This document shows positions 51,355 through 60,600 of a DNA stretch of 64,000 nt, one piece after another. Both the position numbers and the translations under genes were made by a program. The first letter of the stretch is position 1; each line of letters begins with the position of its first letter. Where the stretch lies: assembly GCF_900107435.1 (NCBI RefSeq), contig NZ_FNPZ01000002.1, forward strand, positions 372,001 to 436,000. The letters are read 5' to 3'. Origin of the DNA: Herbiconiux ginsengi (GTDB lineage Bacteria; Actinomycetota; Actinomycetes; Actinomycetales; Microbacteriaceae). Under the pieces are notes generated by a model. The model was not told the DNA's origin. It did not search any database and was given only the letters and a program-made list of their open reading frames with translations.

Positions 51355-52429
51355 TCCGCGCGGCGCCGCCCCGCACGCCGCTGCCCCGCACGTCTGCGTG
51401 TTCGGAGACGTCTTCGACGACCTGATCGTGACGCCGTCGGGCGCCATCCGCGCCGACACCGACACCACGGCACGCATCGAGCGGCAGGCGGGCGGGTCGG
51501 CGGCGAACGCGGCAGCCTGGTTCGCGCACCTCGGCTGCCGCGTCGACTTCGCCGGGCACGTCAACGTCGACGACGTCGCCCGCCACGAAAACCTGCTGCG
51601 GCAGCACGGCGTCACTCCCCACCTCGCCGGCGCCGACCTGCCCACGGGCACCATCGTCGTCATCCTGCAGCCCGACCGCACCCGCACGATGCTCACCGAG
51701 CGCGGTGCGAACGCCCTGACCTCACCGGCCGACGTCGACCGGGCGCTCTTCCGCACCGGGGGCCACCTGCATTTCACGGGCTACTCCGTCTTCCGCCACG
51801 GCGCCCCGGATGCGACGCACGCCTTCGCCGCGCTGGTGCAGGAGGCGCGCGCCGCCGGTGTCTCGGTGTCGGTGAACCCCGGATCGGCCGGCTTCATCGC
51901 CACCCACGGCGCCGGGAGTCTCCTCGCGGCCATGGCGGGAGCCACGGTCGTACTGCCGAACCTCGACGAGGGCCGGGCGCTGACGGGCGCCCACGACCCC
52001 GACGACGTGGTGACCGCCCTGCTCGAACGGCACGAGATCGTGGCGTTGACGCTCGGGCGGGCGGGCGCCCTCGTGGCCAGCCGCGCCCCGGCCCCCGCTC
52101 GACCCCACGGCGATGCAGCGCGCTCATCCGGCGCCCCGGGCCCGGTCGACGGCTCGACGCGGGTGCACGTGGCGGCCGTCCCCGTCGCCCCCGTCGACAC
52201 CACCGGCGCGGGCGACGCGTTCGGGGCGGGGTTCGTGGATTCGCTGCTGCGCTCCGGAGCGATGACCGCCGACGCGATGGACGCCCCCCGGCTCGAGGCG
52301 GCCGCGCGCGCCGGAGTCGCCGGCGCGGCACTGGCCGTGACGCACGTCGGCGGCCGGCCGCCGGTGCCGGACGCCGCCGCGCCATCGGCACCATCCACGT
52401 CGCGGGCCGTCCGGGCCGCTCATCCCTAG
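51347..52429 (+). CDS. psuK: PfkB-family kinase, probable pseudouridine kinase
   Basis: 360 residues, ribokinase fold. N-terminal VCVFGDVFDDLIVTP, the substrate-side GG in RQAGGSAANAAAWFAHLG, and the C-terminal anion-hole and base motif DTTGAGDAFGAGFV with the catalytic Asp. The Ala/Pro-rich insert before this motif and the Pro/Ala/Ser-rich tail are low complexity. Its ATG overlaps psuG, which strongly suggests pseudouridine as substrate, phosphorylated at the 5' position for PsuG. Confidence 0.9.
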   Translation: MTDPRGAAPHAAAPHVCVFGDVFDDLIVTPSGAIRADTDTTARIERQAGGSAANAAAWFAHLGCRVDFAGHVNVDDVARHENLLRQHGVTPHLAGADLPTGTIVVILQPDRTRTMLTERGANALTSPADVDRALFRTGGHLHFTGYSVFRHGAPDATHAFAALVQEARAAGVSVSVNPGSAGFIATHGAGSLLAAMAGATVVLPNLDEGRALTGAHDPDDVVTALLERHEIVALTLGRAGALVASRAPAPARPHGDAARSSGAPGPVDGSTRVHVAAVPVAPVDTTGAGDAFGAGFVDSLLRSGAMTADAMDAPRLEAAARAGVAGAALAVTHVGGRPPVPDAAAPSAPSTSRAVRAAHP

Positions 52430-52438
52430 ACTGTTCTC

Positions 52439-53806
52439 GTGATCAGCGACGACCCCCGAGACGCCGACGCGCTCGCCCGCCTCCGCGAGCTGATCCGCAT
52501 CCCCACCGTGTCACCGCTCGCCACGGGTATCGGTGAGAACACCGAGGCATCCGCCGACTGGTCGCCCTTCGACGCCTTCGCGGCGGCTCTCGAACGCCTG
52601 TACCCGGCGATTCATCGAGTCCTCTCCCGCGAGGTCGTGGCCGGCCACACCCTGCTCTACCGCTGGGTGGGCCAGGAGCCCGGGGCGGCAGCCGTGCTCA
52701 TGGCGCACTACGACGTGGTGCCGGCCACCGACGAGGGTTGGACGCATCCGCCCTTCGCCGCCGAGGTCTCCGGCGAGGGTGCCGATCGCGTGCTCTGGGG
52801 GCGCGGAACGCTCGACAACAAGGGATCGGCCACCACCATCCTCGAGGCGGCCGAGAGCGCCGCGGCCGCGGGCTTCACGCCGCGACACGATGTCTACCTC
52901 CTGTTCGGGCACGACGAGGAGACCGCCGGCACCGGTGCCGAGGCCGTGGTCGCGCTGCTGCGAGAGCGTGGGGTGACGGTCGGGTTCGTGCTCGACGAGG
53001 GAGGTGCGGTGGTGGAGAAGCTGTTCCCCACCGTCGACGTGCCGATCGCCGTGGTCGGGGTCAGCGAGAAGGGCACCACGAGCTTCACCCTCACTGTGGA
53101 ACAGCAGGGCGGTCACGCGTCGACTCCCCCGCGCCTCACGGCGACGGCCCGACTCGCGCGGGCGATCGTGCGGGTGACGGATCGGCCCTTCCGGGCGCGG
53201 CTCAACGCGGTCACGGAGCGGATGATCCGGACCGTGGGCGCTCACGGCCGGGGGCCGCTCAAGTTCGTGTTCACCCGCGCGAACCTGTTCCGGCCCCTCC
53301 TCGTGGCCGTGTTCGCCCGCATGAGCGACGAGACCGCCGCGATCGTGCGCACCACGGTCGCGGTGACGCAGCTCTCCGCCGGACTCGCGGCGAACGCCCT
53401 GGCCGAACGCGCGCAGGCGGTGCTGAACGTGCGGATCGCGATCGGCTCGACCGTCGAGCAGACCCGGCGGCAGCTCGAACGCGCCATCGCCGATCCGCTG
53501 GTGCGGGTCGAGATCCTCAGCGCCAACGATCCGGCGCCCGTGTCACGGATGGACGGGCCGGAGTGGAATCTGCTCGCGGAGTCGATCACCGCGGCCTACC
53601 CGACGGCCGTGGTCACGCCGTACGTGCAGACCAGCGCCACCGACTCCCGCCAGTTCTCGCGGGTCAGCCGCACGGTCTACCGCTTCAGCCCCTTCGAGAT
53701 GTCGGCCGAGGAGCGCGGCACCCTGCACGCCAAGAACGAGCGGATGCACGTGCAGACCTTCTTCACCGGCATCCGCTTCTACGAAGGCCTGATCGCCCGC
53801 CTCTGA
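52439..53806 (+). CDS. M20 family metallopeptidase
   Basis: 455 residues, GTG start 9 bases after psuK. Zinc-binding residues are seen in AAVLMAHYDVVPATDEG (His, Asp), LWGRGTLDNKGS (bridging Asp) and FGHDEETAGTGA (catalytic Glu and ligand). The dimerisation/lid domain follows (VEQQGGHASTPPR). The pattern matches PM20D1/carboxypeptidase S-like M20 enzymes that hydrolyse N-acyl amino acids or dipeptides. No signal peptide. Its link to the pseudouridine genes is probably only positional. Confidence 0.92.
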   Translation: MISDDPRDADALARLRELIRIPTVSPLATGIGENTEASADWSPFDAFAAALERLYPAIHRVLSREVVAGHTLLYRWVGQEPGAAAVLMAHYDVVPATDEGWTHPPFAAEVSGEGADRVLWGRGTLDNKGSATTILEAAESAAAAGFTPRHDVYLLFGHDEETAGTGAEAVVALLRERGVTVGFVLDEGGAVVEKLFPTVDVPIAVVGVSEKGTTSFTLTVEQQGGHASTPPRLTATARLARAIVRVTDRPFRARLNAVTERMIRTVGAHGRGPLKFVFTRANLFRPLLVAVFARMSDETAAIVRTTVAVTQLSAGLAANALAERAQAVLNVRIAIGSTVEQTRRQLERAIADPLVRVEILSANDPAPVSRMDGPEWNLLAESITAAYPTAVVTPYVQTSATDSRQFSRVSRTVYRFSPFEMSAEERGTLHAKNERMHVQTFFTGIRFYEGLIARL

Positions 53807-53836
53807 CGCGCCGCTGGCCCCCCTGTACCGCTGTCG

Positions 53837-54418
53837 CTAATCGACCTTGCCGAGTTCGGGGAGGCGGATCGGGCGGCTCGACGGTGGGAGATCGTGCACA
53901 CGCTCGAGGGCGGGCACCAGCTCGGAGAGCCAGGCCTCGTAGCCCGCGTCGTTGAGGTGCAGACGGTCGGTCGTGTAAGCGGGGTTCAGTTCGCCGTCGT
54001 CGAGCGCCATCACCGGCCAGAGGTCGAGATAGTGCGCCTTCACGGTGGCGGCGAACTGCCAGACGTGGCGGTTGATCTCCTTCACGAACTCGGCGTACTC
54101 CCGCCCGCGCGGCAGCACCGACTGCACCAGGATGCGCGCATCCGGCAATGCCGCGCGCAACTCCACCAGGATGGTCTCGATGTTGCGCACCACCTGCTCC
54201 ACCGCGCGGCGGTTGGCGACGTCATTGGTGCCGATGAGCAGCACCACGGTGTCGGGGTCGTGCGCGGCCACCTCGTCGAGGCGGTCGATCAGCCCCTCGG
54301 TGGTGTCGGCCGCGATGCCGAGATTGATCGCCTCGACCTCGGGGAACCACTCCTGCCAGCGCCCGCCCTCGGTGAGACTGTCACCCACGAACACCGTCTT
54401 CGCTTTTCCGGTCGTCAT
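53837..54418 (-). CDS. SGNH/GDSL-family lipase or esterase
   Basis: 193 residues. Block I TVFVGDSLTEGGRW holds the nucleophilic Ser, block II is INLGIAADTTEGL, block III LLIGTNDV supplies the oxyanion Asn, and block V DRLHLNDAGY the Asp and His. GGGAGG precedes the ATG. No signal peptide, so cytosolic. Such proteins deacylate lipids or sugars; the substrate is unknown. Convergent with the M20 gene. Confidence 0.93.
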   Translation of the reverse strand: MTTGKAKTVFVGDSLTEGGRWQEWFPEVEAINLGIAADTTEGLIDRLDEVAAHDPDTVVLLIGTNDVANRRAVEQVVRNIETILVELRAALPDARILVQSVLPRGREYAEFVKEINRHVWQFAATVKAHYLDLWPVMALDDGELNPAYTTDRLHLNDAGYEAWLSELVPALERVHDLPPSSRPIRLPELGKVD

Positions 54419-54554
54419 CTGAGCCTCCCGCTGAAGATCCTCACAGTTTACCCGCTCGCCTTCACGGCATTCATTCGCCAAGAACGGTCGGTATGCGTGG
54501 GCCGGTAGCGGCGTGTTTTGGCGACTCGTTGCGCGTACCACTGGGGCGGCACAG
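54419..54554. other. Intergenic stretch with no recognised feature
   Basis: 136 bases between the SGNH gene start and the end of the half-ALDH gene on the same strand. It presumably carries the SGNH promoter and the terminator of the deoC operon, but I see no strong hairpin or hexamer pair. Confidence 0.35.
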
Positions 54555-55415
54555 TCAGATCAGGGCTTTGGTGTGCCAGACCGTCTTCGTTTCGGTGAAT
54601 GCGGTGATGCGCGACAGCGCGGGCGCCGCGGCATCCGGGCCGTTCTCGGGCGGGTAGACGCGCTTCAGGGTGTCGGCGGCGGCGATCTCGAGGTCGATCC
54701 AGTCGAGCGCTCCGGCGCCCACCAGGTCGAGCGCGTTCACGTCGGCGTGCGACGCGAGCCACGGTGCGATCTCGGCCGGCGACCCGGTGAGCACGTTCAC
54801 GACGCCCTTCGGCAGGTCGCTCGTGGCGAGCACCTCCGCGAGGGTGATGGATGAGAGCGGGAACGTCTCGCTGGCAACCACGACAACCGCGTTGCCCGAC
54901 ACCAGCGCGGGCGCGACGGCGCTCACGAGGCCGAGCAGCGACGAGTCCTGGGGCGCGACGATGGCGACGACACCCGTCGGCTCGGGCACCGTGAGGTTGA
55001 AGTACGGACCGGCCACCGGATTCGCGTTGCCCACGACCTGCGTGAACTTGTCGGTCCACCCGGCGTACCAGACCCAGCGGTCGATCGCCTCGTCGACCTG
55101 GGCGCGTGCAGCGGAGGCCGATACGCCCTCCTGGCGCACGATCTCGTCTTCGAACTGGGCGCGCCGACCCTCGAGCACCTCGGCCACCCGGTAGAGCACC
55201 TGCCCGCGGTTGTAGGCGGTGGCGCCGGCCCAGCCCGAGACGGCGCCTCGGGCGGCCACGACGGCATCGCGCGCATCCTTCCGCGAGGCCTTGGCCGCGT
55301 TGGCGAGGAAGACGCCCTTCGGCGTCGCGACCTCGTAGGTGCGACCCGATTCACTGCGCGGGAACGCGCCACCGATGAACAGCTTGTAGGTCTTGGGAAC
55401 CGCGATGTGCGTCAT
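54555..55415 (-). CDS. Half-length aldehyde dehydrogenase homologue without catalytic Cys
   Basis: 286 residues. The N-terminal NAD-binding part of an ALDH is recognisable (YKLFIGGAFPRSESGRTYEV, TGVVAIVAPQDSSLLGLVSA, PKGVVNVLTGSPAEIAPWLA), but the sequence turns to a different C-terminus (AFTETKTVWHTKALI) before the catalytic Cys. The ELGGK motif is also gone. Its ATG overlaps the stop of the complete ALDH. The clean open frame, coupling and position in a deoC operon argue for a retained subunit rather than decay. It may partner the full-length enzyme. Confidence 0.85.
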   Translation of the reverse strand: MTHIAVPKTYKLFIGGAFPRSESGRTYEVATPKGVFLANAAKASRKDARDAVVAARGAVSGWAGATAYNRGQVLYRVAEVLEGRRAQFEDEIVRQEGVSASAARAQVDEAIDRWVWYAGWTDKFTQVVGNANPVAGPYFNLTVPEPTGVVAIVAPQDSSLLGLVSAVAPALVSGNAVVVVASETFPLSSITLAEVLATSDLPKGVVNVLTGSPAEIAPWLASHADVNALDLVGAGALDWIDLEIAAADTLKRVYPPENGPDAAAPALSRITAFTETKTVWHTKALI

Positions 55416-56851
55416 TTCGCGCCTTTCAGGTATGCGGCGAGACCGTGCCGGCCGCCCTCGCGGCCGTAGCCCGACTCCTTGTAGCCGCCGAAGGGCGACG
55501 CCGGGTCGAAGCGGTTGAAGGTGTTGGCCCAGATCACGCCGGCGCGGAGCTTGTCGGCCACGGCGAGGATGCGGCTGCCCTTGTCGCTCCAGATGCCGGC
55601 CGACAGGCCGTACGGCGTGTTGTTGGCCTTCGCGATGGCCTCGGCCGGTGTGCGGAAGGTGAGCACGGAGAGCACCGGACCGAAGATCTCCTCCCTCGCG
55701 ATGCGCGACGAGGTCGACACGTTGTCGAAGATCGTCGGCGCGAACCAGAACCCGTTCTCGGGGATGGCGCATTCCGCCGTCCAGCGCTCGGCTCCTTCGG
55801 CCTCGCCGATGTCGGAGAGCTCGCGGATGCGCTGCAGTTGCTCGGCGCTGTTGATCGCCCCGATGTCGGTGTTCTTGTCGAGCGGATCGCCGAGCCGCAG
55901 CGTCGAGAGCCGGTTCTTCAGCCGCTCGACGACGTCGTCGTGGATGTTCTCCTGCACCAGCAGGCGTGATCCCGCACAGCAGACATGCCCCTGGTTGAAG
56001 AAGATGCCGTTGACGATGCCCTCGACGGCCTGGTCGATCGGTGCGTCGTCGAACACGATGTTCGCGGCCTTGCCGCCGAGTTCGAGCGTGACCTTTTTGC
56101 CCGATCCCGCGGTGGAGCGGGCGATCTGCCGGCCGACCTCGGTCGATCCGGTGAAGGCGACCTTGTCGACATCCGGGTGGTTCACGAGCGCGCGCCCGGT
56201 CTCACCGGCACCGGTGATGATGTTCACCACTCCCGCCGGCAGGTCGGCCTGCTGCACGATCTCGGCGAAGAGCAGCGCGGTCAGCGGCGTGGTCTCGGCG
56301 GGCTTCAGCACCACGGTGTTTCCGGCCGCCAGAGCCGGGGCGATCTTCCAGGCCAGCATGAGCAGCGGGAAGTTCCACGGGATGACCTGGGCGGCCACCC
56401 CGAGCGAACGGGGGTTCCCACCGAGGCCGGCGTAGTCGAGCTTGTCGGCCCAGCCGGCGTAGTAGAAGAACCAGGCGGCCACGAGCGGAACGTCGACGTC
56501 GCGACTCTCCTTGATGGGCTTGCCGTTGTCGAGCGATTCGGCCACGGCCAGCTCACGGGCACGCTCCTGCACCAGACGGGCGATCCGGAACAGGTACTTT
56601 CCGCGGTCCCGCCCCGACAACTTCGACCAGGTCTTGTCGTAGGCCTTGCGGGCGGCGGCCACGGCGCGATCGACGTCGGCCGCGCTCGCGTTCGCCACAC
56701 GGGCGATCTCCTTCTCCGTGGCGGGCGAGATGGTCGAGAACGACTCCCCCTCCGCTGCCACGAACTCGTTGCCGATGAACAGGCCGTATTCGGGCTTCAG
56801 ATTCAGGATCGCGGTCGACTCGGGCGCCGGTGCGTATTCGAGGAATGTCAT
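55412..56851 (-). CDS. Aldehyde dehydrogenase in the deoC operon
   Basis: 479 residues. QVIPWNFPLLMLAWKIAPAL and KPAETTPLTALLFAEIV form the NAD site; the catalytic Glu is in TLELGGKAANIVF and the Cys in NQGHVCCAGSRL. EEIFGPVLSVL and FNRFDPASPFGGYKESGYG close the domain. It lies 8 bases after deoC and overlaps the half-ALDH gene. Since DeoC makes acetaldehyde from deoxyribose 5-phosphate, oxidation of acetaldehyde to acetate is the likely task. Confidence 0.94.
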   Translation of the reverse strand: MTFLEYAPAPESTAILNLKPEYGLFIGNEFVAAEGESFSTISPATEKEIARVANASAADVDRAVAAARKAYDKTWSKLSGRDRGKYLFRIARLVQERARELAVAESLDNGKPIKESRDVDVPLVAAWFFYYAGWADKLDYAGLGGNPRSLGVAAQVIPWNFPLLMLAWKIAPALAAGNTVVLKPAETTPLTALLFAEIVQQADLPAGVVNIITGAGETGRALVNHPDVDKVAFTGSTEVGRQIARSTAGSGKKVTLELGGKAANIVFDDAPIDQAVEGIVNGIFFNQGHVCCAGSRLLVQENIHDDVVERLKNRLSTLRLGDPLDKNTDIGAINSAEQLQRIRELSDIGEAEGAERWTAECAIPENGFWFAPTIFDNVSTSSRIAREEIFGPVLSVLTFRTPAEAIAKANNTPYGLSAGIWSDKGSRILAVADKLRAGVIWANTFNRFDPASPFGGYKESGYGREGGRHGLAAYLKGAK

Positions 56852-56859
56852 GTCAGGTC

Positions 56860-57867
56860 CTAGTCGATCGTCACGTAGTCGGCGCCGGAGTAGTGCCCGG
56901 ACTTCATCTTCTGCCGCTGGAGCAGGACGTCGTTCAGCAGACTCGACGCACCGAAGCGGAACAGGTGCGGCTGCAGCCACTCCTCGCCCACGGTCTCGGC
57001 CACGGTCACCACGTACTTGATGGCGTCTTTCGACGAGCGGATGCCGCCGGCCGGCTTCACGCCGATCTTCTCGCCGGTGAGGCGGTGCCAGTCGCGCACC
57101 ACTTCGAGCATCGAGAGCGTCACCGGCAGGGTGGCCGCCGGGGCGACCTTTCCGGTGGAGGTCTTGATGAAGTCGCCGCCGGCCAGAATCGCCAGCCACG
57201 ACGCGCGCCGCACGTTGTCGTAGGTGTTCAGCTCTCCAGTCTCGAGGATGACCTTGAGGTGGGCGTAGGAGCCGTCCGCGCGGCGGCAGGCCTCTTTGAC
57301 CGCCACGATCTCGTCGAAGACCTGACCGAAGCGGCCCGACAGGAACGCGCCGCGATCGATCACCATGTCGATCTCGTCGGCGCCCGCGGCCACGGCATCC
57401 GCGGTGTCGGCGAGCTTCACGGCCAGCGAGGCGCGACCCGAGGGGAAGGCGGTGGCGACGGCGGCCACGTTGACGCCCTCGTCCGTTCCCGCCGAGTGGG
57501 CGGCGCCGAGCGCCTCGACGGCGTAGGGCACCATGTCGCCGTAGACGCAGACCGCGGCGACCCGGGGGGTGCTGAGGTCGGAGGGATCGGGCAGCAGCGC
57601 CTTGGCCACCAACGACCGCACCTTGCCGGGCGTGTCGGCGCCCTCCAGGGTGGTGAGGTCGATCAACTCGATGATCCTGTCGAGGGCCCAGGCCTTCGAC
57701 GTGGTCTTGATCGACCGCGTGCCGAGGCCGGCCGCCCGCTGCTCGAGGCCCACGGCGTCGATGCCCGGGATGCCTTCGAGGTAGCGCTTCAGGGTTGTCT
57801 CGGTGAGGTCGTCTCCCAGCACCTGAATGGCGCGCTGGGCGGGACTGACCGCTCGTTCTATCGTCAC
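56860..57867 (-). CDS. deoC: Deoxyribose-phosphate aldolase
   Basis: 335 residues from a GTG start with GGAG at 6 bases. TIM-barrel aldolase of class I: Schiff-base Lys235 in GGDFIKTSTGKV, the second active Lys271 in GVKPAGGIRSSKDA, and the substrate segment EIDMVIDRGAF with the catalytic Asp. It cleaves 2-deoxyribose 5-phosphate to glyceraldehyde 3-phosphate and acetaldehyde. It is longer than the short E. coli enzyme because of an N-terminal extension, as in many actinobacterial homologues. First gene of deoC-ALDH-half-ALDH. Confidence 0.95.
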   Translation of the reverse strand: MTIERAVSPAQRAIQVLGDDLTETTLKRYLEGIPGIDAVGLEQRAAGLGTRSIKTTSKAWALDRIIELIDLTTLEGADTPGKVRSLVAKALLPDPSDLSTPRVAAVCVYGDMVPYAVEALGAAHSAGTDEGVNVAAVATAFPSGRASLAVKLADTADAVAAGADEIDMVIDRGAFLSGRFGQVFDEIVAVKEACRRADGSYAHLKVILETGELNTYDNVRRASWLAILAGGDFIKTSTGKVAPAATLPVTLSMLEVVRDWHRLTGEKIGVKPAGGIRSSKDAIKYVVTVAETVGEEWLQPHLFRFGASSLLNDVLLQRQKMKSGHYSGADYVTID

Positions 57868-57928
57868 GACGTCTCCGTACTTCTCTCGTCGTTGCCTGCG
57901 CTGCACGGTCTCGTGCCGAGCGCATCGA

Positions 57929-59209
57929 TCAATTGTGCCACTGGTCTTCGAGCATGCGGGGCTTCGAGACCACAATGCCGCAGATCGCGAAGGTGAGGGC
58001 GGTCGCGAGCAGGAAGAGCAGAGGAACCGTCCAGCCTCCGGATGCCTCGTGCAGCACCCCGAGCAGCAGCGGCCCGAGCGCTCCCAGCCCGTAGCCGAAG
58101 CTCTGCACGAAGGAGCTCAGGGCGACGGCACCCTCGTGTGTGCGGGTGCGCAGGTTGATCAGCACGAGACACAGCGGAAAGAGCATCCCGCCGAGGCCGA
58201 CGAGGGCCACCCAGAGCCAGGTCACGGCGTCGGGCGCCAGCAGCAGTCCGCCGTAGCCGACGATGTCGAAGATCGCGCCGGCGGCCATCAGGGGATAGAC
58301 ATTGCGCATCCGCGCCGCCAGGATCGGCACCAGCAAGGCGGCCGGCAGACCCATCACGGCGAAGAGCGAGAGCAGGGCGCCGGACTGCTCCTGGCTGACG
58401 GTCGAGACGTCGAGCAGGATCTCGGGCAGCCAGGCGAACAGGGCGTAGGAGTTCAGCGCCGTCACCCCGAACACGAGCATGAGCGACCAGGCGATGGGCG
58501 AGCGCCAGACGAGCCCGAAGACGGCCGGGGTCGGGACGTCCACGGCCGCCGGCTCCTCCGCGGAGGCACGCCTCTCGACCGCTTCCTGCCGCTCCGCGCG
58601 TCGCACCCGACGTTCGCGCGCGCTCAGCAGCACCAGGGGCAGGAGCGCCAGCACCGCGAGCACCGACCACATGCCCACCGAGACCCGCCAGCCCGCGGAG
58701 TCGCTCACCTGCACGGCGATGAGAGCGGGCACCGAGGCGCCGAGCGCCATCACCGTCGCGTAGAGCGAAGTGACGAGCCCGATCCGGTCGGGGAAGTAAC
58801 GCTTCACGAGCGGCGGCAGCAGCACGTTCGCCACGCCCATCCCGGCGAAGGTCAGCGTGCTGGCCAGAACGAGCACGAGATACGACCCGGATGCCCCGCG
58901 AGCGAGCTGGCCGAGCAGGATCGCCGTGAGGGCGCCGATGACCACGCGCTCCAGACCGAACCGGCGGTGCAGGGCCGGAGCGAACAGGCCCACCACGGCG
59001 AAGCAGACGGGCGGCAGCATGCCGAGCAGGCCGATCCCCACACTGCCGAGCGGGATGTCGGCCGAGATCTCGTCGAAGATGGGCGACAGCGCGGCGACGG
59101 CGGTGCGCAGGTTCAGGGCCACGAAGACGATGGCCAGGAGCGCGAGCACCCGGCCGCGCCAGAGCGGACGCACTGCTGCGCCCGCTCCCCCGCCCCTAGG
59201 GGGCGTCAC
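57929..59209 (-). CDS. CynX/NimT family MFS transporter
   Basis: 426 residues, about twelve helices. NLRTAVAALSPIFDEISADI after helix 1 is the signature of the CynX/NimT (cyanate/2-nitroimidazole) group, and the cytoplasmic middle loop is Arg/Glu-rich. The GTG start overlaps the ribF stop by 14 bases. Substrate unknown; the family name does not imply cyanate here, and no cynS or cynT is nearby. Confidence 0.9.
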   Translation of the reverse strand: MTPPRGGGAGAAVRPLWRGRVLALLAIVFVALNLRTAVAALSPIFDEISADIPLGSVGIGLLGMLPPVCFAVVGLFAPALHRRFGLERVVIGALTAILLGQLARGASGSYLVLVLASTLTFAGMGVANVLLPPLVKRYFPDRIGLVTSLYATVMALGASVPALIAVQVSDSAGWRVSVGMWSVLAVLALLPLVLLSARERRVRRAERQEAVERRASAEEPAAVDVPTPAVFGLVWRSPIAWSLMLVFGVTALNSYALFAWLPEILLDVSTVSQEQSGALLSLFAVMGLPAALLVPILAARMRNVYPLMAAGAIFDIVGYGGLLLAPDAVTWLWVALVGLGGMLFPLCLVLINLRTRTHEGAVALSSFVQSFGYGLGALGPLLLGVLHEASGGWTVPLLFLLATALTFAICGIVVSKPRMLEDQWHN

Positions 59210-60143
59210 TCAACAGGGCCCGAACGCCCGCGACATCCTGATTCATCTGCGTGATGAGAGGTTCGATGCCGGTGAATCGCACCTGACCGCGGATGCGCGC
59301 CACGAACGACACGTCCACCACGTGGTCGTAGAGATCCAGCTCTTCGTCGAGCACGTAGGCCTCGACCTGCTTCGGCGGCACGCCGGCGAAGGTCGGGTTG
59401 CTGCCGACGGAGATCGCGGCCGGGTAGCGCCGCCCCTCCTCGCTGAGGTCGGTGAGCCAGCCCGCGTACACCCCGTCGGCCGGGATCAGGCCCTCCGACT
59501 CGGGCGAGAGGTTCGCCGTGGGGAAGCCGAGCTCGCGCCCCCGCGCAGCACCGTGCACCACCATGCCGCGAACCGACGGCGTGCGGCCGAGCAGCTCCCC
59601 CGCCCGCTCGACGTCGCCGGCGGCCAAGAGTTCGCGGATCCACGTCGACGATACCTTGCGGGCCTCCCCCGGCTTCACTTCCGGAATGAGGTCGACGTCG
59701 AAGCCGAATTCGGTGCCGAGCGTGCGCAGCGTGTCGATGTTCCCCTCGCCCCGGGCGCCGAACCGGAAATCCGCGCCCACCATCACCACACGGGTGCCGC
59801 AGATGTCGTGCAGCACGCGCGACACGAACTCGCGTGGGGGCATCGAAGCCAGCGCCGCGTCGAAGCTGAGCAGGATGGTCACGTCGACGCCGGCGTCGGC
59901 GAGGAGCTCCAGCTTCTGCTCCGTGCCCACCAGCGCATCCGGCCGGGCCAGCGGATCGAGCTGGGCGAGCGGATGCCGGTCGAAGGTGATGACGATCGAC
60001 GTGAGGTCGCGCTCGTGCGCCACCGAGAGCAGCTCCGCGATCACGGCGCGGTGGCCCGCGTGCACGCCGTCGAACTTGCCGATCGTGACGGCCGAGGGGC
60101 CGAGACCTCGGGGCGCCTCGCTGAGGCCGTAGTAGGTCTTCAC
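59196..60143 (-). CDS. ribF: Bifunctional riboflavin kinase/FAD synthetase
   Basis: 315 residues. The N-terminal FAD synthetase nucleotidyltransferase domain has SAVTIGKFDGVHAGHRAVI (the HxGH-type motif), MVGADFRFGARGEGN and VSSTWIRELLAAGDVERA. The C-terminal riboflavin kinase domain has GRELGFPTANLSPESEG and IPADGVYAGWL. It makes FMN and FAD. The start is the GTG that overlaps the stop of the small membrane-protein gene upstream (GTGA), which trims a dubious 27-residue extension. Confidence 0.96.
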   Translation of the reverse strand: MKTYYGLSEAPRGLGPSAVTIGKFDGVHAGHRAVIAELLSVAHERDLTSIVITFDRHPLAQLDPLARPDALVGTEQKLELLADAGVDVTILLSFDAALASMPPREFVSRVLHDICGTRVVMVGADFRFGARGEGNIDTLRTLGTEFGFDVDLIPEVKPGEARKVSSTWIRELLAAGDVERAGELLGRTPSVRGMVVHGAARGRELGFPTANLSPESEGLIPADGVYAGWLTDLSEEGRRYPAAISVGSNPTFAGVPPKQVEAYVLDEELDLYDHVVDVSFVARIRGQVRFTGIEPLITQMNQDVAGVRALLSDAP

Positions 60144-60550
60144 TTGGTCCGCCGCAACCAGAGCATGCCGAGCACGGGGAGCACGAGCGGGATGAACAGG
60201 TAGCCCATGCCGTACCACGACCACACCGACGCCTTGGCGAACAGCTCGGGCAGGAAGAGGCTCAGCGTGCCGACGGTCAGCACGCCCACGAGCTCGAAGG
60301 TGATGGTGATCCAGGCCACGCGGTACCAGACCGGCCCGGGCGCGATGAGAGCGACGGTGGCGACGATGTACACCACGGCGGCAACGGCCGAGAGCGAATA
60401 CGCGAACGGCGCCTGATCGAACTTGGCGATGATCTCGTACACCGAGCGGCCGGTGGCCGCGAGGGCGAGGATGCCGTAGACGATGATGAGCACCCGCCCG
60501 ATTCCACGAGCGCGGGTCCTGGGTCGTTCAGCGAGTGTCTCTTGAGCCAT
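60140..60550 (-). CDS. Four-helix membrane protein upstream of ribF
   Basis: 136 residues with four hydrophobic helices (RVLIIVYGILALAATGRSVY, YSLSAVAAVVYIVATVALI, WITITFELVGVLTVGTLSLF, LFIPLVLPVLGMLWL) and a basic start. Its stop is coupled to the ribF GTG. Conserved between truB and ribF in some Microbacteriaceae as far as I recall. Function unknown. Confidence 0.8.
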   Translation of the reverse strand: MAQETLAERPRTRARGIGRVLIIVYGILALAATGRSVYEIIAKFDQAPFAYSLSAVAAVVYIVATVALIAPGPVWYRVAWITITFELVGVLTVGTLSLFLPELFAKASVWSWYGMGYLFIPLVLPVLGMLWLRRTK

Positions 60551-60600
60551 GGCAGTACGAGTTTATGGCACCGCCGTGCCCCACCACGCCCGGCGCAGGA

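Noticed and set aside
57929-59209. Cyanate transporter annotation
   Set aside because: Only family-level similarity (CynX/NimT); no cyanase or carbonic anhydrase genes nearby.
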